A stretch of DNA of 64,000 nucleotides from Mesocentrotus franciscanus (GCA_037976565.1 CP137668.1:35912088-35976087), one strand, 5' to 3'; counted from the first letter of the stretch, positions 13,746 through 23,768 are shown. Translations and numbers: made by a program. Notes: generated by a model from the sequence alone, not told the origin.

Positions 13746-14245
13746 NNNNNNNNNNNNNNNNNNNNNNNNNNNNNNNNNNNNNNNNNNNNNNNNNNNNNNN
13801 NNNNNNNNNNNNNNNNNNNNNNNNNNNNNNNNNNNNNNNNNNNNNNNNNNNNNNNNNNNNNNNNNNNNNNNNNNNNNNNNNNNNNNNNNNNNNNNNNNNN
13901 NNNNNNNNNNNNNNNNNNNNNNNNNNNNNNNNNNNNNNNNNNNNNNNNNNNNNNNNNNNNNNNNNNNNNNNNNNNNNNNNNNNNNNNNNNNNNNNNNNNN
14001 NNNNNNNNNNNNNNNNNNNNNNNNNNNNNNNNNNNNNNNNNNNNNNNNNNNNNNNNNNNNNNNNNNNNNNNNNNNNNNNNNNNNNNNNNNNNNNNNNNNN
14101 NNNNNNNNNNNNNNNNNNNNNNNNNNNNNNNNNNNNNNNNNNNNNNNNNNNNNNNNNNNNNNNNNNNNNNNNNNNNNNNNNNNNNNNNNNNNNNNNNNNN
14201 NNNNNNNNNNNNNNNNNNNNNNNNNNNNNNNNNNNNNNNNNNNNN
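13746..14245. other. Assembly gap of exactly 500 N
   Basis: A run of N of round length, i.e. an unsized scaffold gap. The roughly 40 bases before it (13706-13745) and after it (14246-14286) are the same sequence except for a T-run of 2 versus 3, so the two contigs probably overlap and the gap may be false. Confidence 0.95.
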
Positions 14246-15060
14246 CTATCAAATCTGTTTGACAGATATCATTTATTTAGAGCCTTAATTCAGCATTGAT
14301 TTCATTCATCATAATCAAAATCAAAGGCTAGACAAAACCAAGAACTTAGCGCTGCCTTTAAAAGATGGAAGGTGATAACAGGTTGTTAACTAACTCTACC
14401 TCAAAGTTCTGATTGCGGTAGAAATTCACTTCTCTTAATTACTATCACTGTGTAACTGCCTATGTCACACCTGTTGTTTATTACGCTAAGACTATCTACT
14501 ATAGATATGAATATATCTCACATACATCATGTAAATCATTTACAATATCAATAGAAGTGGTGTACCATAGCTTGCAAAAAATATAACATTTCATCGTCTT
14601 AATGTAAACTGCACTAAACTACAAGGATCATATGACAGGCATCATTTTATATTTCATTAACAATCTGTAAATAACTGCAATAAATGTTTGATCTGCTATC
14701 TAGGTTTTGATAGAAAAATAATGAAATTCTGTTAAAAAAAGAAAATACTGAAATATAACAAATTTTCTATGAAAGTAGTCATTGTGGCAGTCTTAATTAT
14801 ACAGTATCCTCTACTTTAATAGAGCTGGAATGGTGTTGACTCATATACTGTACATATATATTATTGGATGGCTTTGAGTGTGATACAAGAATATATTGTC
14901 ATAGCAAGAGCAATACTTATATAGTATCACGTGAAAACAAAGCCATACAATATTATTATTATTATTATTATCTATATCAGGCTGACTAGCGAATAAGCAA
15001 AATTTGACTTGATAATCAAGCAATATTGCATCTATAGTTGAAGTTCACGGATGACAGAAC
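14246..15060. other. Non-coding stretch, no gene seen
   Basis: After the gap-flank duplication the sequence is AT-rich with a short ATT microsatellite (about 14949-14971). No exon seen. Confidence 0.5.
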
Positions 15061-15700
15061 AATATTAACAGGTCAACGCAAAGCGAAGCATCCCCTCGCA
15101 GGGTACAAATGGCCTACATGTATATACGTCAGAACAAGTTACCTCCATTAGACTATAATATTATATTACTAGGCAAGGAAGTTAACCACATTGTCACAAA
15201 TATAATTAGGTATTTTTGCATATTTAATGAGCTATGACCTTTCACCTTTGACCTACATACTCGGAAATCGAACTTAGGCTGTATTTTGATACCATGTACC
15301 TTCATATCAAATTTCATTAAAATTTATCAAACATTACTAAAGTTATCGATCGGAAACCAGATTCGCATATTTAATGAGCTATGAACTTTGACCTACATAC
15401 TCGGAAATCGAACTTAGGCTGTATCTTGATACCATGTACCTTCATATCAAATTTGATTAAAATCTGTCAAACTTTATTAAAGTTATCGAACGGAAATCAC
15501 ATATTTAATGAGCTATGAACTTTGACCTACATACTCGGAAATTGAACTTAGGCTGTGTTTTGATACCATGTACCTTCATATCAAATTTGATTAAAATCCG
15601 TCAAACTTTATGAAAGTTATCGAACGGAAATCACATATTTAATGAGCTATGACCTTTGACGTACATACTCCGAAATCAAACTTAGGCTGTGTTTTGATAC
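15061..15700. repeat. Tandem array of about 135-145-bp units, left part
   Basis: After a lead-in containing aagcatcccctcgcagggtac, units recur. Each has atatttaatgagctatga, tttgacctacatactcgg, aacttaggctgt, ttgataccatgtaccttca and aaagttatcg in order. The fourth unit is interrupted at its ttgatac by the retrotransposon and resumes at 24169. Non-coding. Confidence 0.85.
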
Positions 15701-16098
15701 TGTAACGAAAACGGGTCTCTCACTCTCTGGGTAGCGTCACTTCTTCAGTCAGAACCCGCTCTTTCTCTGTACTCGACGTTCTCACAAAAATATATTGTGC
15801 AACAGACACTCTCAGATCAGCTTACAATCACTTAACTAAATTAAGTTACCAACACAGGAAATAATATGCACTTACAGATCAAGTAATGTTTCCAAGAACT
15901 TTAATAATCTGAACTTCCAAACAAATTAAGGCACAACTTCCTTCTTCCGCAGCTCAACACCAACTGCCCACAAGATTAACCCACGTACGCGCATCGCAGT
16001 GCGCGACGTAACCATAGCGACATCTACAATAACAATAAACAATTACAATAACTAACGCCCTCTAAAGGCTAGGTAATGTAAATAACGATTTCGTTACA
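15701..16098 (-). repeat. 3' LTR of the retrotransposon
   Basis: 398 bp, starting TGTAACGAAA and ending TTTCGTTACA, a perfect 10-bp terminal inverted repeat with the canonical TG...CA. Identical to the 5' LTR apart from one C missing in the C-run at 15980-15982. On the element's strand it contains a CpG cluster (cgtcgcgcactgcgatgcgcg) and an ATTAAA that could serve as a variant poly(A) signal. Confidence 0.97.
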
Positions 16099-16112
16099 CT
16101 ACCCCGCCCCAA
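16099..16112 (-). other. Candidate polypurine tract
   Basis: On the element strand the bases directly before the 3' LTR read CTTGGGGCGGGGTAG, a G-rich run abutting TGTAACG. This is where plus-strand DNA synthesis is primed in LTR elements. It is interrupted by C and T, so it is not a perfect purine tract. Confidence 0.6.
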
Positions 16113-16725
16113 GTCTGGGCAGTCCTCTGACCAAAAACACAAAATCGTCTTAATACATGCTTTTGGCAAGAATGAGGCAAAATTACATAGATAAAACTTT
16201 TATACATTTATTTCAATTAATCATTCTGTCCTGCGAACAACATCTATAAATACATTTTTGCAATTAAAGGCCGAAAAATCCGCTGGAATACTTTCACGTA
16301 TAGCAATAATTACATATAATTGTACAAGAACAAGATTGGGAAAAGATCAAGTCCTTTCCAAATTTCAACTATTTCAACCTGTACTATCAGTATGTACGCA
16401 GTACCACTATCCTCGAATAAGCCTGCAGTTAAACATGAGGTAAGAGTTATGTACAAGTAATATATACACACGCATTATCATCTTTGGTGGAATAGATCAT
16501 AGGAATTCATTCTGGCGTAAATATTCATATTTTCAATGATAGCGCCGTGAAAACTAAAAACAACAACAACATCAATAGTTACATGTAAGGAAAATTTAAT
16601 CACTATAAGAGGAATATAAATGAGTTCCGCCATGAACTTCAATTGCAGCATAAAATACATACAAGAAAACAGGTTTCCAAGTAATTGCAATATTAATGAT
16701 AGCTGAATTGATATACATGTATGAG
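16113..16725 (-). other. Retrotransposon 3' untranslated region
   Basis: About 0.6 kb of AT-rich sequence between the stop of the zinc-finger ORF (16726-16728) and the polypurine tract. Only short open frames on either strand. No recognisable motif. Confidence 0.6.
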
Positions 16726-17573
16726 TTAAACTTCTGGTAAGATTGCTCCAGCCTTCAAGTTAATACTGTAATTGGTCCTGATCTCTTCCTCCACTACCAG
16801 AATCCCGTCACAAAAAGATCGTCTTGTGGTGACTTCAGTAATGCTGTTAACCCGGCCGACCAGGGCCCTTTCCAGCTCCTGTACGGACATCGGAGAACCT
16901 AGCGACTGATCCGATGCGAGGTGATGCAACTTTGTAGGCGCCGGCGAACTTTCCTTCTCACACCCATGCAGGAAAACCACGCTGTACTCTCGTACCTTTT
17001 CCTCCTGAAAGAGCTTCTTGCCCCCCGAGAACTGTGTTGAGGAAGACCTCTCTTCTACCTGCAGAGGGGTGCCCGGAAGAGTGCGTCGCAGATCCAACCC
17101 CTGCATTGGCCTTCCCATCTGGATCTTCCGAAACGTTGGGGTTGGGCAGTCCTCCACCTCAGCTTCTGATTCTGACGATACCGACGAGGTCTCACTTTCC
17201 CTCTCCTTTAACAGCATGCTGAGATCTTTACCGGTCGGCCTCGATGCATTCCCGTTCTCTGAAGAGAGTGTTTCCTTCGAAGCATGAATACTCAGCTCAC
17301 CTGCTGCTACAGGGGTTACCACAGGCGCGTCTTGCCGCTTGTCTTCTGTTGTCTTCCCTCGTGTCGACTCTGTACGTGCCTCGTCAGGTTGTCCTTCCTA
17401 AAAAAAGACTTGTCGCACCCTCTGCATTTGTGTTCCTCCCTTCTTCGATGTCTCTCTTGAATGTGTCTCTCCAAACTTCTCTTGTGGGAGAAGTAATGAC
17501 CGCAAGAATAGCACTTCACGTTCCCTGGAATGTCGCATACTGGCTTACTGTAAGAGAATCGACACAGAGGACA
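16726..17573 (-). CDS. Third ORF of the retrotransposon: two C2H2 zinc fingers plus acidic tail
   Basis: The frame is open from just after a TGA at 17574-17576. Two C2H2 fingers are visible: 17513-17448 and 17426-17361, each C-x2-C-x12-H-x4-H, joined by a basic linker. The second is followed by a single-base frame break at the C-run 17356-17358. The frame then continues for about 210 codons with a Ser/Glu-rich acidic patch (SSESEAEVED) and no hydrophobic segment, ending at 16726. No ATG opens the frame before the fingers. An in-frame ATG at 17615 is separated from them by the TGA, and a TTCTCTTACAG acceptor-like site ends at 17548, so expression from a spliced mRNA is possible. The position matches env in other elements but the protein looks nucleic-acid binding, not an envelope. 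Function unknown. Confidence 0.75.
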
Positions 17574-17651
17574 TCAGGTTAACACAAAATCGAGATCATC
17601 TGGATTATCATTCATCACAGATAATATAGTTGCAATGGGTTAACTATCTAA

Positions 17652-18009
17652 TTAATAACTGTAGCGGATAGGCTCGTTTCTTTTCCTTGACGGATTTCTT
17701 CTAGGGGGTGGGACCGGAACTTTTCGTGGTGCCGGAACAGGGGGTGTGACAGGCTGGGAATCTTCCCTGTTCAAGTCCTCGATGTCCATATGCTGTGTCA
17801 GTTGGCTAGGAGCCTCCTGCTCATTTCCGTGAGCGTCCCTGCTTTCACTTGCTTCTAACCAGGATTGAAGAGGTTCCCCCTTGTACGGCTTCAACCTGTC
17901 AACATGGACCACCTTCATCTTTCCATTTCTCTTCGCCTGTATTCGGCAAGTAACATCTGACAATTGCCGAATTAACAAGTAAGGGCCCTCCCACCTCCTC
18001 TGGAGCTTC
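17652..18009 (-). CDS. pol: integrase C-terminal GPY domain and tail
   Basis: Final part of pol, read in a different frame from the integrase core because of a one-base shortfall at the G-run 18010-18012. It opens with the RRWEGPYLL motif of the GPY/F module found at the C-terminus of many Ty3/Gypsy integrases, followed by a DRLKPYKG-like stretch. It ends in a Pro/Arg-rich tail (PVPPPRRNPSRKR) and the stop at 17652-17654. The basic tail could contact DNA or target chromatin. There is no chromodomain. The next ORF starts only some tens of bases downstream. Confidence 0.85.
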
Positions 18010-18012
18010 GGG

Positions 18013-19484
18013 ACAAGCCTTTGGTCTTTGCCTTGTTGTAGAGCCACACAAAGTCGCCCACTGCCAAAGGACTACCCCCTGCCTTGGAGTCATAATCCTT
18101 TTTCTGCCGCCTAGCACTCTCAGTGCAGTTCTTACGGGCCCTTTCGTGAGCTTCCCGCATGCGTTGCCTCAAGGTGTATGCGTAGTCTGTCTCAATATCA
18201 TGCTCCTCGGGGTCCTCTAGAGCCTCTGTGGTCAGGTCTATTGGCAAATGCACTTCCCGCCCTAACATCAGCATATTAGGTGTCTCCCTTGTGGAGTCTT
18301 GGGGAGCACTACGGTAGGCAAACACTGCGATCGCCAACTTCTCGTCCCAATCTCGTTGTCGCTTATGGGGTTCAATCATCATTGAGATCATGTTGAGCAG
18401 AGTGCCATTAAACCGTTCAATGAGTCCATCGGACTTTGGGTTGTATGGGGTGGTGCGTGTCTTGTGAATGCCAAGGATGCCGCACATTTCCTTAAAGACG
18501 CGAGACTCGAAATTCCGGCCCTGATCCGAATGCAATACTTCAGGAACACCAAACCTACAAACAAACTCGTTTACAAACTTGTCTGCAACCGTTACAGCGG
18601 TTTGATCTGGTATTGGGTAGGCCTCCATCCACTTGCTAAAATAGTCCCCTACAACCAGAATGTACTTGTTCCCTCTCTCCGTCTCGGGTAGCGGTCCAAC
18701 TACGTCCATGGCGACACGCTCCATCGGCATTCCTACCGTATCTTGTTGCAAGGGGGCCCTCCGTTTCTTAGCTGGTGACTTCTTGGAGGCACAGACGTTG
18801 CATTGTCGAACTACGGACCGTATGTCTGCATCCATTCCGTACCAGTAGAATCTCATGCGAACTTTGGCTATGGTTTTGTTCATCCCTAGATGTCCGCTGG
18901 ACTTCCCACCATGCAACTCTTTCACGACTTCTGACCGAAGTTTGGTTGGGAGGACAACATGCCAAGTGATCTTCTGACCTTGATCACATTCCCACTTTCG
19001 GTGAAGAACTCCTTGCTTGACAGCTAGTTGATCCCACATTCTCCAGTAAGACTTTTCGACACTAGACTTTGATGCCATTGAAGACCATTCAGGCCTGTCT
19101 TTTGATTGTTGTTTGCCGTTCAAGATCCACTTGATTGATGAATCTTCAGTTTGTTCTTGGTTCAGGTGTGCATTGGTGATACTTGGTGCTAGGGTAACCG
19201 CATTTACCTCTGCACGGCCATTTCCAGGTCCTGCTTGGACTTCGAAGCCTGCAGACTCCTCAACATCCCGTTTACACTGGGGACAAGGCCGTCTTGACAA
19301 ACTATCTGCATTGGCATGCGAGCGACCAGCTCGGTGTATGATTTCGATATCATACTCAGCTATCACTTGAAGCCAGCGGGCCATCTGCCCTTGCGGATCT
19401 TTGAAATTCAGAAGCCATCGCAATGCTCCGTGGTCCGTCCTGACCGTAGTCTTCTGCCCATACAAGTACTGTCGGAATTTCTTC
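18013..19484 (-). CDS. pol: end of RNase H and integrase zinc-binding and catalytic core
   Basis: This segment begins after a one-base shortfall in the A-run 19485-19488. It first contains the end of RNase H (TDHGALRWL and HRAGRSHANADSLSR). Integrase follows: an HHCC zinc-binding module (SGHLGMNKT through CNVC), then the DDE catalytic core with MDVVGPL (first Asp), HSDQGRNFE (second Asp) and SDGLIERFN (Glu). All three catalytic residues are present. Integrase inserts the cDNA copy into the host chromosome. The frame stays open through the core, and the break at 18010-18012 separates it from the GPY module. Strand and order are continuous with the RT segment upstream. Confidence 0.92.
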
Positions 19485-19488
19485 AAAA

Positions 19489-20215
19489 TTCTACGACGGC
19501 GAGCAACTCCTTTCTGGTAACGCAATAGTTCTTCTCTGCTTTGTTCAGAGCTCTGCTAGCATATGATATGACTCGTTCCTTTCCATCTACCACTTGAGAT
19601 AGGACAGCCCCTATCCCCTCATTACTAGCATCCGTATCCAGGATATAATCCTGTTCTGGGTCTGGGTATGCTAAGATAGGCGATTGGTACAGCCGCTTCT
19701 TGAGTTCCTGGAAGGCATCTTCACATTCCTCAGTCCATACGAAGGTGTGGGCTTTCTCGGTTAGCCGATGTAGTGGCCGGGCGATATTGGCAAATCCTTC
19801 AATAAACCTCCTATAGTACGAGGCCAGTCCTAAGAAACTCTGGACGTCCTTTACACTAGTAGGGGTTGGCCACTCCTTGACAGCTCTTATCTTTTCTGGG
19901 TCTGTGGACACTCCTTCCCTGGACACTACATGTCCCAGATACAAGACACTCTCCCGAAATAGGTGACATTTCTTTGCTTTGAGCTTCAATCCTGCTTTCC
20001 GAAGACGTTGGAAGACCATCCCCAGTCTAGTCAGTTCTTCGTCGATTGTTTTGGCGAATACAATGACATCGTCCAAGTAAACCAAGAGTACTTCCCAATG
20101 CAGTCCGGACAGGACCTGCTCCATCAGCCTCTCAAAGGTGGATGGGGCGTTGCATAGCCCGAAGGGCATCACTTTCCAGCTGTATAGCCCTCCTCGAACA
20201 ACGAAAGCTGATTTC
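19489..20215 (-). CDS. pol: reverse transcriptase palm/thumb and RNase H start
   Basis: This segment carries [15 protein letters not shown], the catalytic YLDD box (20079-20068), LGHVVS, the [12 protein letters not shown] connection motif and the RNase H start [15 protein letters not shown] with [15 protein letters not shown]. It makes cDNA from element RNA and degrades the RNA of the hybrid. It is bounded by one-base shortfalls at A/T runs 20216-20219 and 19485-19488 (plus-strand coordinates). No internal stop. Motif order and spacing are those of Ty3/Gypsy pol. Confidence 0.93.
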
Positions 20216-20219
20216 TTTT

Positions 20220-20391
20220 GGCTTCTTCATCTAGCTCGACCTGCCAATATCCTGAGGCCAGGTCCAAAGTAGAAAACCATTTTGCACCTCCAAGTGCGTC
20301 CAGCGAATCATCAATGCGAGGTATTGGGTAGCTGTCCTTGATTGTCAAGTGATTCAGACGACGATAATCCACGCAAAACCTTTTTGACCCG
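20220..20391 (-). CDS. pol: reverse transcriptase fingers segment
   Basis: A short open stretch between two frame breaks, carrying [20 protein letters not shown] and [13 protein letters not shown]. The last includes the first catalytic aspartate of the RT active site. The breaks are at the T-run 20392-20398 upstream and 20216-20219 downstream (plus-strand coordinates), each a single-base shortfall. The piece is too short to be a gene and is part of the same pol polyprotein. Confidence 0.9.
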
Positions 20392-20398
20392 TTTTTTT

Positions 20399-21545
20399 CT
20401 TTACGAGAACAACATTGGATGACCAAGGGCTGTCTGAGGGCTCTATTCTGTCATGTTCAAGCATGTCTTGGATTTGACGATCAATCTCTTCCTGCTCCTT
20501 GGGTGGAAACCTACGGGGCCTTTGTCTGATTGGAAGACTATCCCCTGTGTTGATGTGATGTTTGACAAGGCCAGTCTTTCCAATGTCTGAGTCCGAAATT
20601 GCGAAAATGTCTTGGTTCTCGCACAGTAGCTTGGCAATTCTGTCATGGAAGACCTTGTCTATCCCTCTCTTGCTTCTTTCAAAGAGATCTACGAGATGGT
20701 CTGGGACTGTATGATTATCGGTTGTTGGTAAAGGTTGGCCTGGAATTTCTTCAATGTCCTCCCCGCTGATGGGTGTTAGATGGCCGGCAAGTGTACCTCT
20801 GCGAATTACGCATGCCTTCTTTCCTGGGTTGAAGACTCGAACAGGGAGGGTTGTTTCCGTCCTTTCTACAACTACCCGTGCAACGATGATGCCTTTGTTC
20901 AGGAGCTCGCTACTCTCCGCAGGTTCAATGAGACCTAGACCTGTCCCATCTTGCAGCCCTGTCGTGTAGCCTGGAACAATAACCTCATGACCTGGTGGCA
21001 CCCTTGTAGTTGCCCCTATCAATACTCTGGAGCTAAATGAAACTCCTCGTGCATCCGTACATTTGATTCTCTCTCCCTTGAGCCGCAGTTCCTTTGTCTT
21101 CAGATCGATAATACACCCATTTGGTTCCATGAAGTCCAGCCCAAGTAGCCCGTCTACCTGGTCGGTATTGCCGAAGACTACTTCTAGTGGAAAGATGCAT
21201 GTTCCTACACCAAGCTCCAACCATGCACTACCTAGCGTTTCCATGCTACTGCCATCTGCATTGCGAACTCCCACTTCTGTCAAGTCTGGCCTATTAGTTG
21301 AATGTATCCGATAGTACACGGATGAAGATAAAATGGTATCGGTGGCACCTGAATCTACCAACAACCTTGCTTTGATTCCCCTTATCTCCACTTCAACAAA
21401 AAGACCACGTCGTGCTTTATCAGATATGTAATTCCTTGAAGGATATTCTCGAGGAGATGGAGGTGTGTCAGTTACATGCCCTGGTGTCCGTCCAGCCTCC
21501 CTCGGGCCTCTGGGTTGGCTGAGCCTCGTTTCCCGAAGGCCTCCT
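20399..21545 (-). CDS. pol: aspartic protease and start of reverse transcriptase
   Basis: The frame is the same as the front of gag. The retroviral-type aspartic protease has its catalytic [10 protein letters not shown] triad at 21355-21347 and a GLLGLDFM motif near 21150. It would cleave the Gag-Pol precursor. Further on, the RT N-terminus shows [12 protein letters not shown] and [18 protein letters not shown] before the frame ends at the run of seven T (plus strand) at 20392-20398. The upstream border is uncertain because this frame overlaps the end of the gag zinc-knuckle frame. Confidence 0.9.
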
Positions 21546-22861
21546 GTATTCTCTTGCGTGAGGGCAGTTACGCCTAAAATGCCCCTTCTCATGACACTCG
21601 TAGCATTCATCTGTGGCTGTTGGTGTTCTCCGCCTGTACGAGTTGGGTCTCTCCGTCTGAATTCTTCTGACTTGATGGGTCGTTCCTGTTTGGCGATTCT
21701 CTCATCTATTCTCTTCAGCTCTCTCCAGATTTCATTGATCGTAGCTGCTGAATCAGTGTCAACGGCCCTTGCCTGCTTCTGCCTCCTGCCAGACCGTTGT
21801 TCCTCGAGTCTGAAAAAATTATCAGTTGCCAAGGCCGCCTGGATGGCTTCATCCATAGTTGTTGGCTTAGATCGAAAGACCCCTTCCCTGATGGATTGGT
21901 CCTCAATCGCCTCTGCAAAGTGTGTCCTTGCCAACCGATCCTGGGCTTCTTCAGTAAGTTCCGGGTATGCCAACATGGATAACTCCCGTATGGCCTGACC
22001 CAGTTCCTGGAGGGTCTCTCTGGGCCCTTGGCGTCTGTAACGCAGTTCAAGGAGGAAGTTCTCTGCCAACTGGCCTGGGCCAAATCTCTTCTCTAGAAGA
22101 ACTACCAGGTCTTGGTATGCGATCCGAGAAGTGTCAGCTGCCTTGCTGCCCAAGATCTTCAGTGCTGATCCCCTCAGACTTGCTGCTAGGAAAACCTTTG
22201 CCTGGTCATCACCCCAGTTATTGGCGACCTTGCAGGCTTCAAAATGGCTGAGGTAATCCCTCCAAGGTGTCCTCCCATCGAATTTGTCGGGCGATACATT
22301 TGGCTTAGACAGTGTAACAGGTGACCGTACCCCTGGAACTTCGCTCCTGTGTCGCTGGTAGTGAGGAATTGATGCAAGAACATCTGAAGCATCCAAATCT
22401 TGCCTATGTAAGAAGCCTGTTCGTAGCCCATCTGCCCGACGAACGGCTGTTGATGTTTTACTTGGAGACCACTGTGCAGCATGAAGTTCCTTCGCCTCAG
22501 CAGCTGCAGTCTGCTCGTGTGCCACCTTCACTTGCGTTTGATCCTCTAGGCATCCATGCATTGGTGATTCAGGTCCCTTGGGATTGACCAGCAAGTTATC
22601 ATTCATTGTGGTCGCATGAGTCTCCGTTGACTCATGTTCCCGTCTACCAGCAGTGGGTGGTGTTCCACTCTGGGACTGGTTAGGGAAACTTACAGGAGAC
22701 TGATCGATATGCAGCCTTCTTACCTGCAGTCTGAGAAGCTGATTCTGTTCTAATAATGACTGAATCTCTGTCTTGGACCGACGTAGATCTTCGTCGCCTC
22801 GCTGCACTTCTGCTGCAAGGACTTCTACCTCGTCCTCTATAGTCAGTCTCTGAGAAGCCAT
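21468..22861 (-). CDS. gag: capsid-type domain and CCHC nucleocapsid knuckle (frame break inside)
   Basis: I start at the ATG at 22861, the first in-frame ATG; the frame is also open 20 codons further upstream. The N-terminus is a predicted coiled coil (heptads of Leu/Val/Ile with Glu/Arg, to about residue 55). A retrotransposon-gag capsid domain follows (FDGRTPWRDYLSHFEACK, RYRRQGPRETLQELG), then a basic linker. The nucleocapsid knuckle C-x2-C-x4-H-x4-C lies at 21605-21564 but in another frame, reached after a one-base shortfall near the G-run 21645-21647 (plus-strand coordinates). That frame stops at TGA 21470-21468 and overlaps the protease frame. Gag packages element RNA in virus-like particles. 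Whether Pol is made by ribosomal frameshift or was originally in one frame with gag is unresolved. Confidence 0.88.
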
Positions 22862-22924
22862 ACCACAATGTTTCTTCCAAACACTGATGCTTTCTGCGTC
22901 GTTGTTGTGTGGAGGCGCCACAGA

Positions 22925-23656
22925 GTGATGTGTTGAAGCGATGAGGCGCTATCAGCCCTATGTCGTAGCAGTGAGGTGCTATAGAGCGCTGTGTTGAAGC
23001 AGTGAGGTGCTATAGAGCGCTGTGTTGAAGCAGTGAGGTGCTATAGACCACCGTGTTGAAGCAGTGAGGTGCTATAGAGCGCTGTGTTGAAGCAGTGAGG
23101 TGCTATAGACTGCCGTGTTGTAGCGGTGAGGTGCTATAGAACGCTGTGTTGAAGCGGTGAGGCGCTATAGACCACTGTGTTGAAGCAGTGAGGTGCTATA
23201 GACTGCCGTGTTGTAGCGGTGAGGTGCTATAGAACGCTGTGTTGAAGCGGTGAGGCGCTATAGACCACTGTGTTGAAGCAGTGAGGTGCTATAGACTGCC
23301 GTGTTGTAGCGGTGAGGTGCTATAGAACGCTGTGTTGAAGCGGTGAGGCGCTATAGACCGCCGTGTTGTAGCGGTGAGGTGCTATAGAGCTGTGTTGAAG
23401 CAGTGAGGTGCTATAGACTGCCGTGTTGTAGCGGTGAGGTGCTATAGAACGCTGTGTTGAAGCGGTGAGGCGCTATAGACCACTGTGTTGAAGCAGTGAG
23501 GTGCTATAGACTGCCGTGTTGTAGCGGTGAGGTGCTATAGAACGCTGTGTTGAAGCGGTGAGCGCTATAGACCGCCGTGTTGTAGCGGTGAGGTGCTATA
23601 GAGCGCTGTGTTGAAGCGGTGAGGTGCTATAGACCACTGTGTTGAAGCCGGTGAGG
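22925..23656 (-). repeat. 31-bp minisatellite in the retrotransposon leader, about 24 units
   Basis: Units of about 31 bp with the core gtgttgaagcagtgaggtgc and a ctatag junction fill the leader between primer-binding site and gag. Variants (aagcagtgagg, tagcggtgaggt, aagcggtgaggc) alternate in a fixed order over much of the array. This makes a 93-bp higher-order period repeated about four times, with a few units shortened by 1-2 bases. The array starts within 4 bases of the upstream end of the open gag frame. It may act in transcription, packaging or insulation; nothing in the sequence decides which. Confidence 0.95.
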
Positions 23657-23748
23657 AGTTGCCGTGTCGAGCTAATGCTCGATTAACCTTATTTTTGATA
23701 ATCAGCTCTGCCGTATGCTGATCGAGTACCGTGTCTCGTGTCTGTTTT

Positions 23749-23768
23749 AATCCCACCGCTAGCCACCA
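23749..23768 (-). other. tRNA primer-binding site
   Basis: One base inside the 5' LTR the element strand reads TGGTGGCTAGCGGTGGGATT. Its complement ends in CCACCA, and the AATCCCACC part looks like the T-arm and acceptor end of a eukaryotic tRNA-Leu, with one extra base. The TGG start is typical. The tRNA identity is from memory. Confidence 0.8.

Noticed and set aside
13718..14299. Open frames through 13718-14299
   Set aside because: They consist of the N gap. No coding evidence on either side.
16726..17573. env (envelope) gene of an endogenous retrovirus
   Set aside because: No signal peptide, transmembrane segment, furin site or cysteine-rich ectodomain. Two C2H2 fingers and an acidic tail are seen instead.
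20387..20402. Programmed -1 frameshift at the A-run inside RT
   Set aside because: The phase of the A-run does not give a proper X-XXY-YYZ slip. It lies within the RT domain, and other breaks in the element are the same kind of one-base shortfall.
22925..23656. CRISPR-like array
   Set aside because: Units are head-to-tail with no unique spacers. It is a minisatellite in a eukaryotic element leader.
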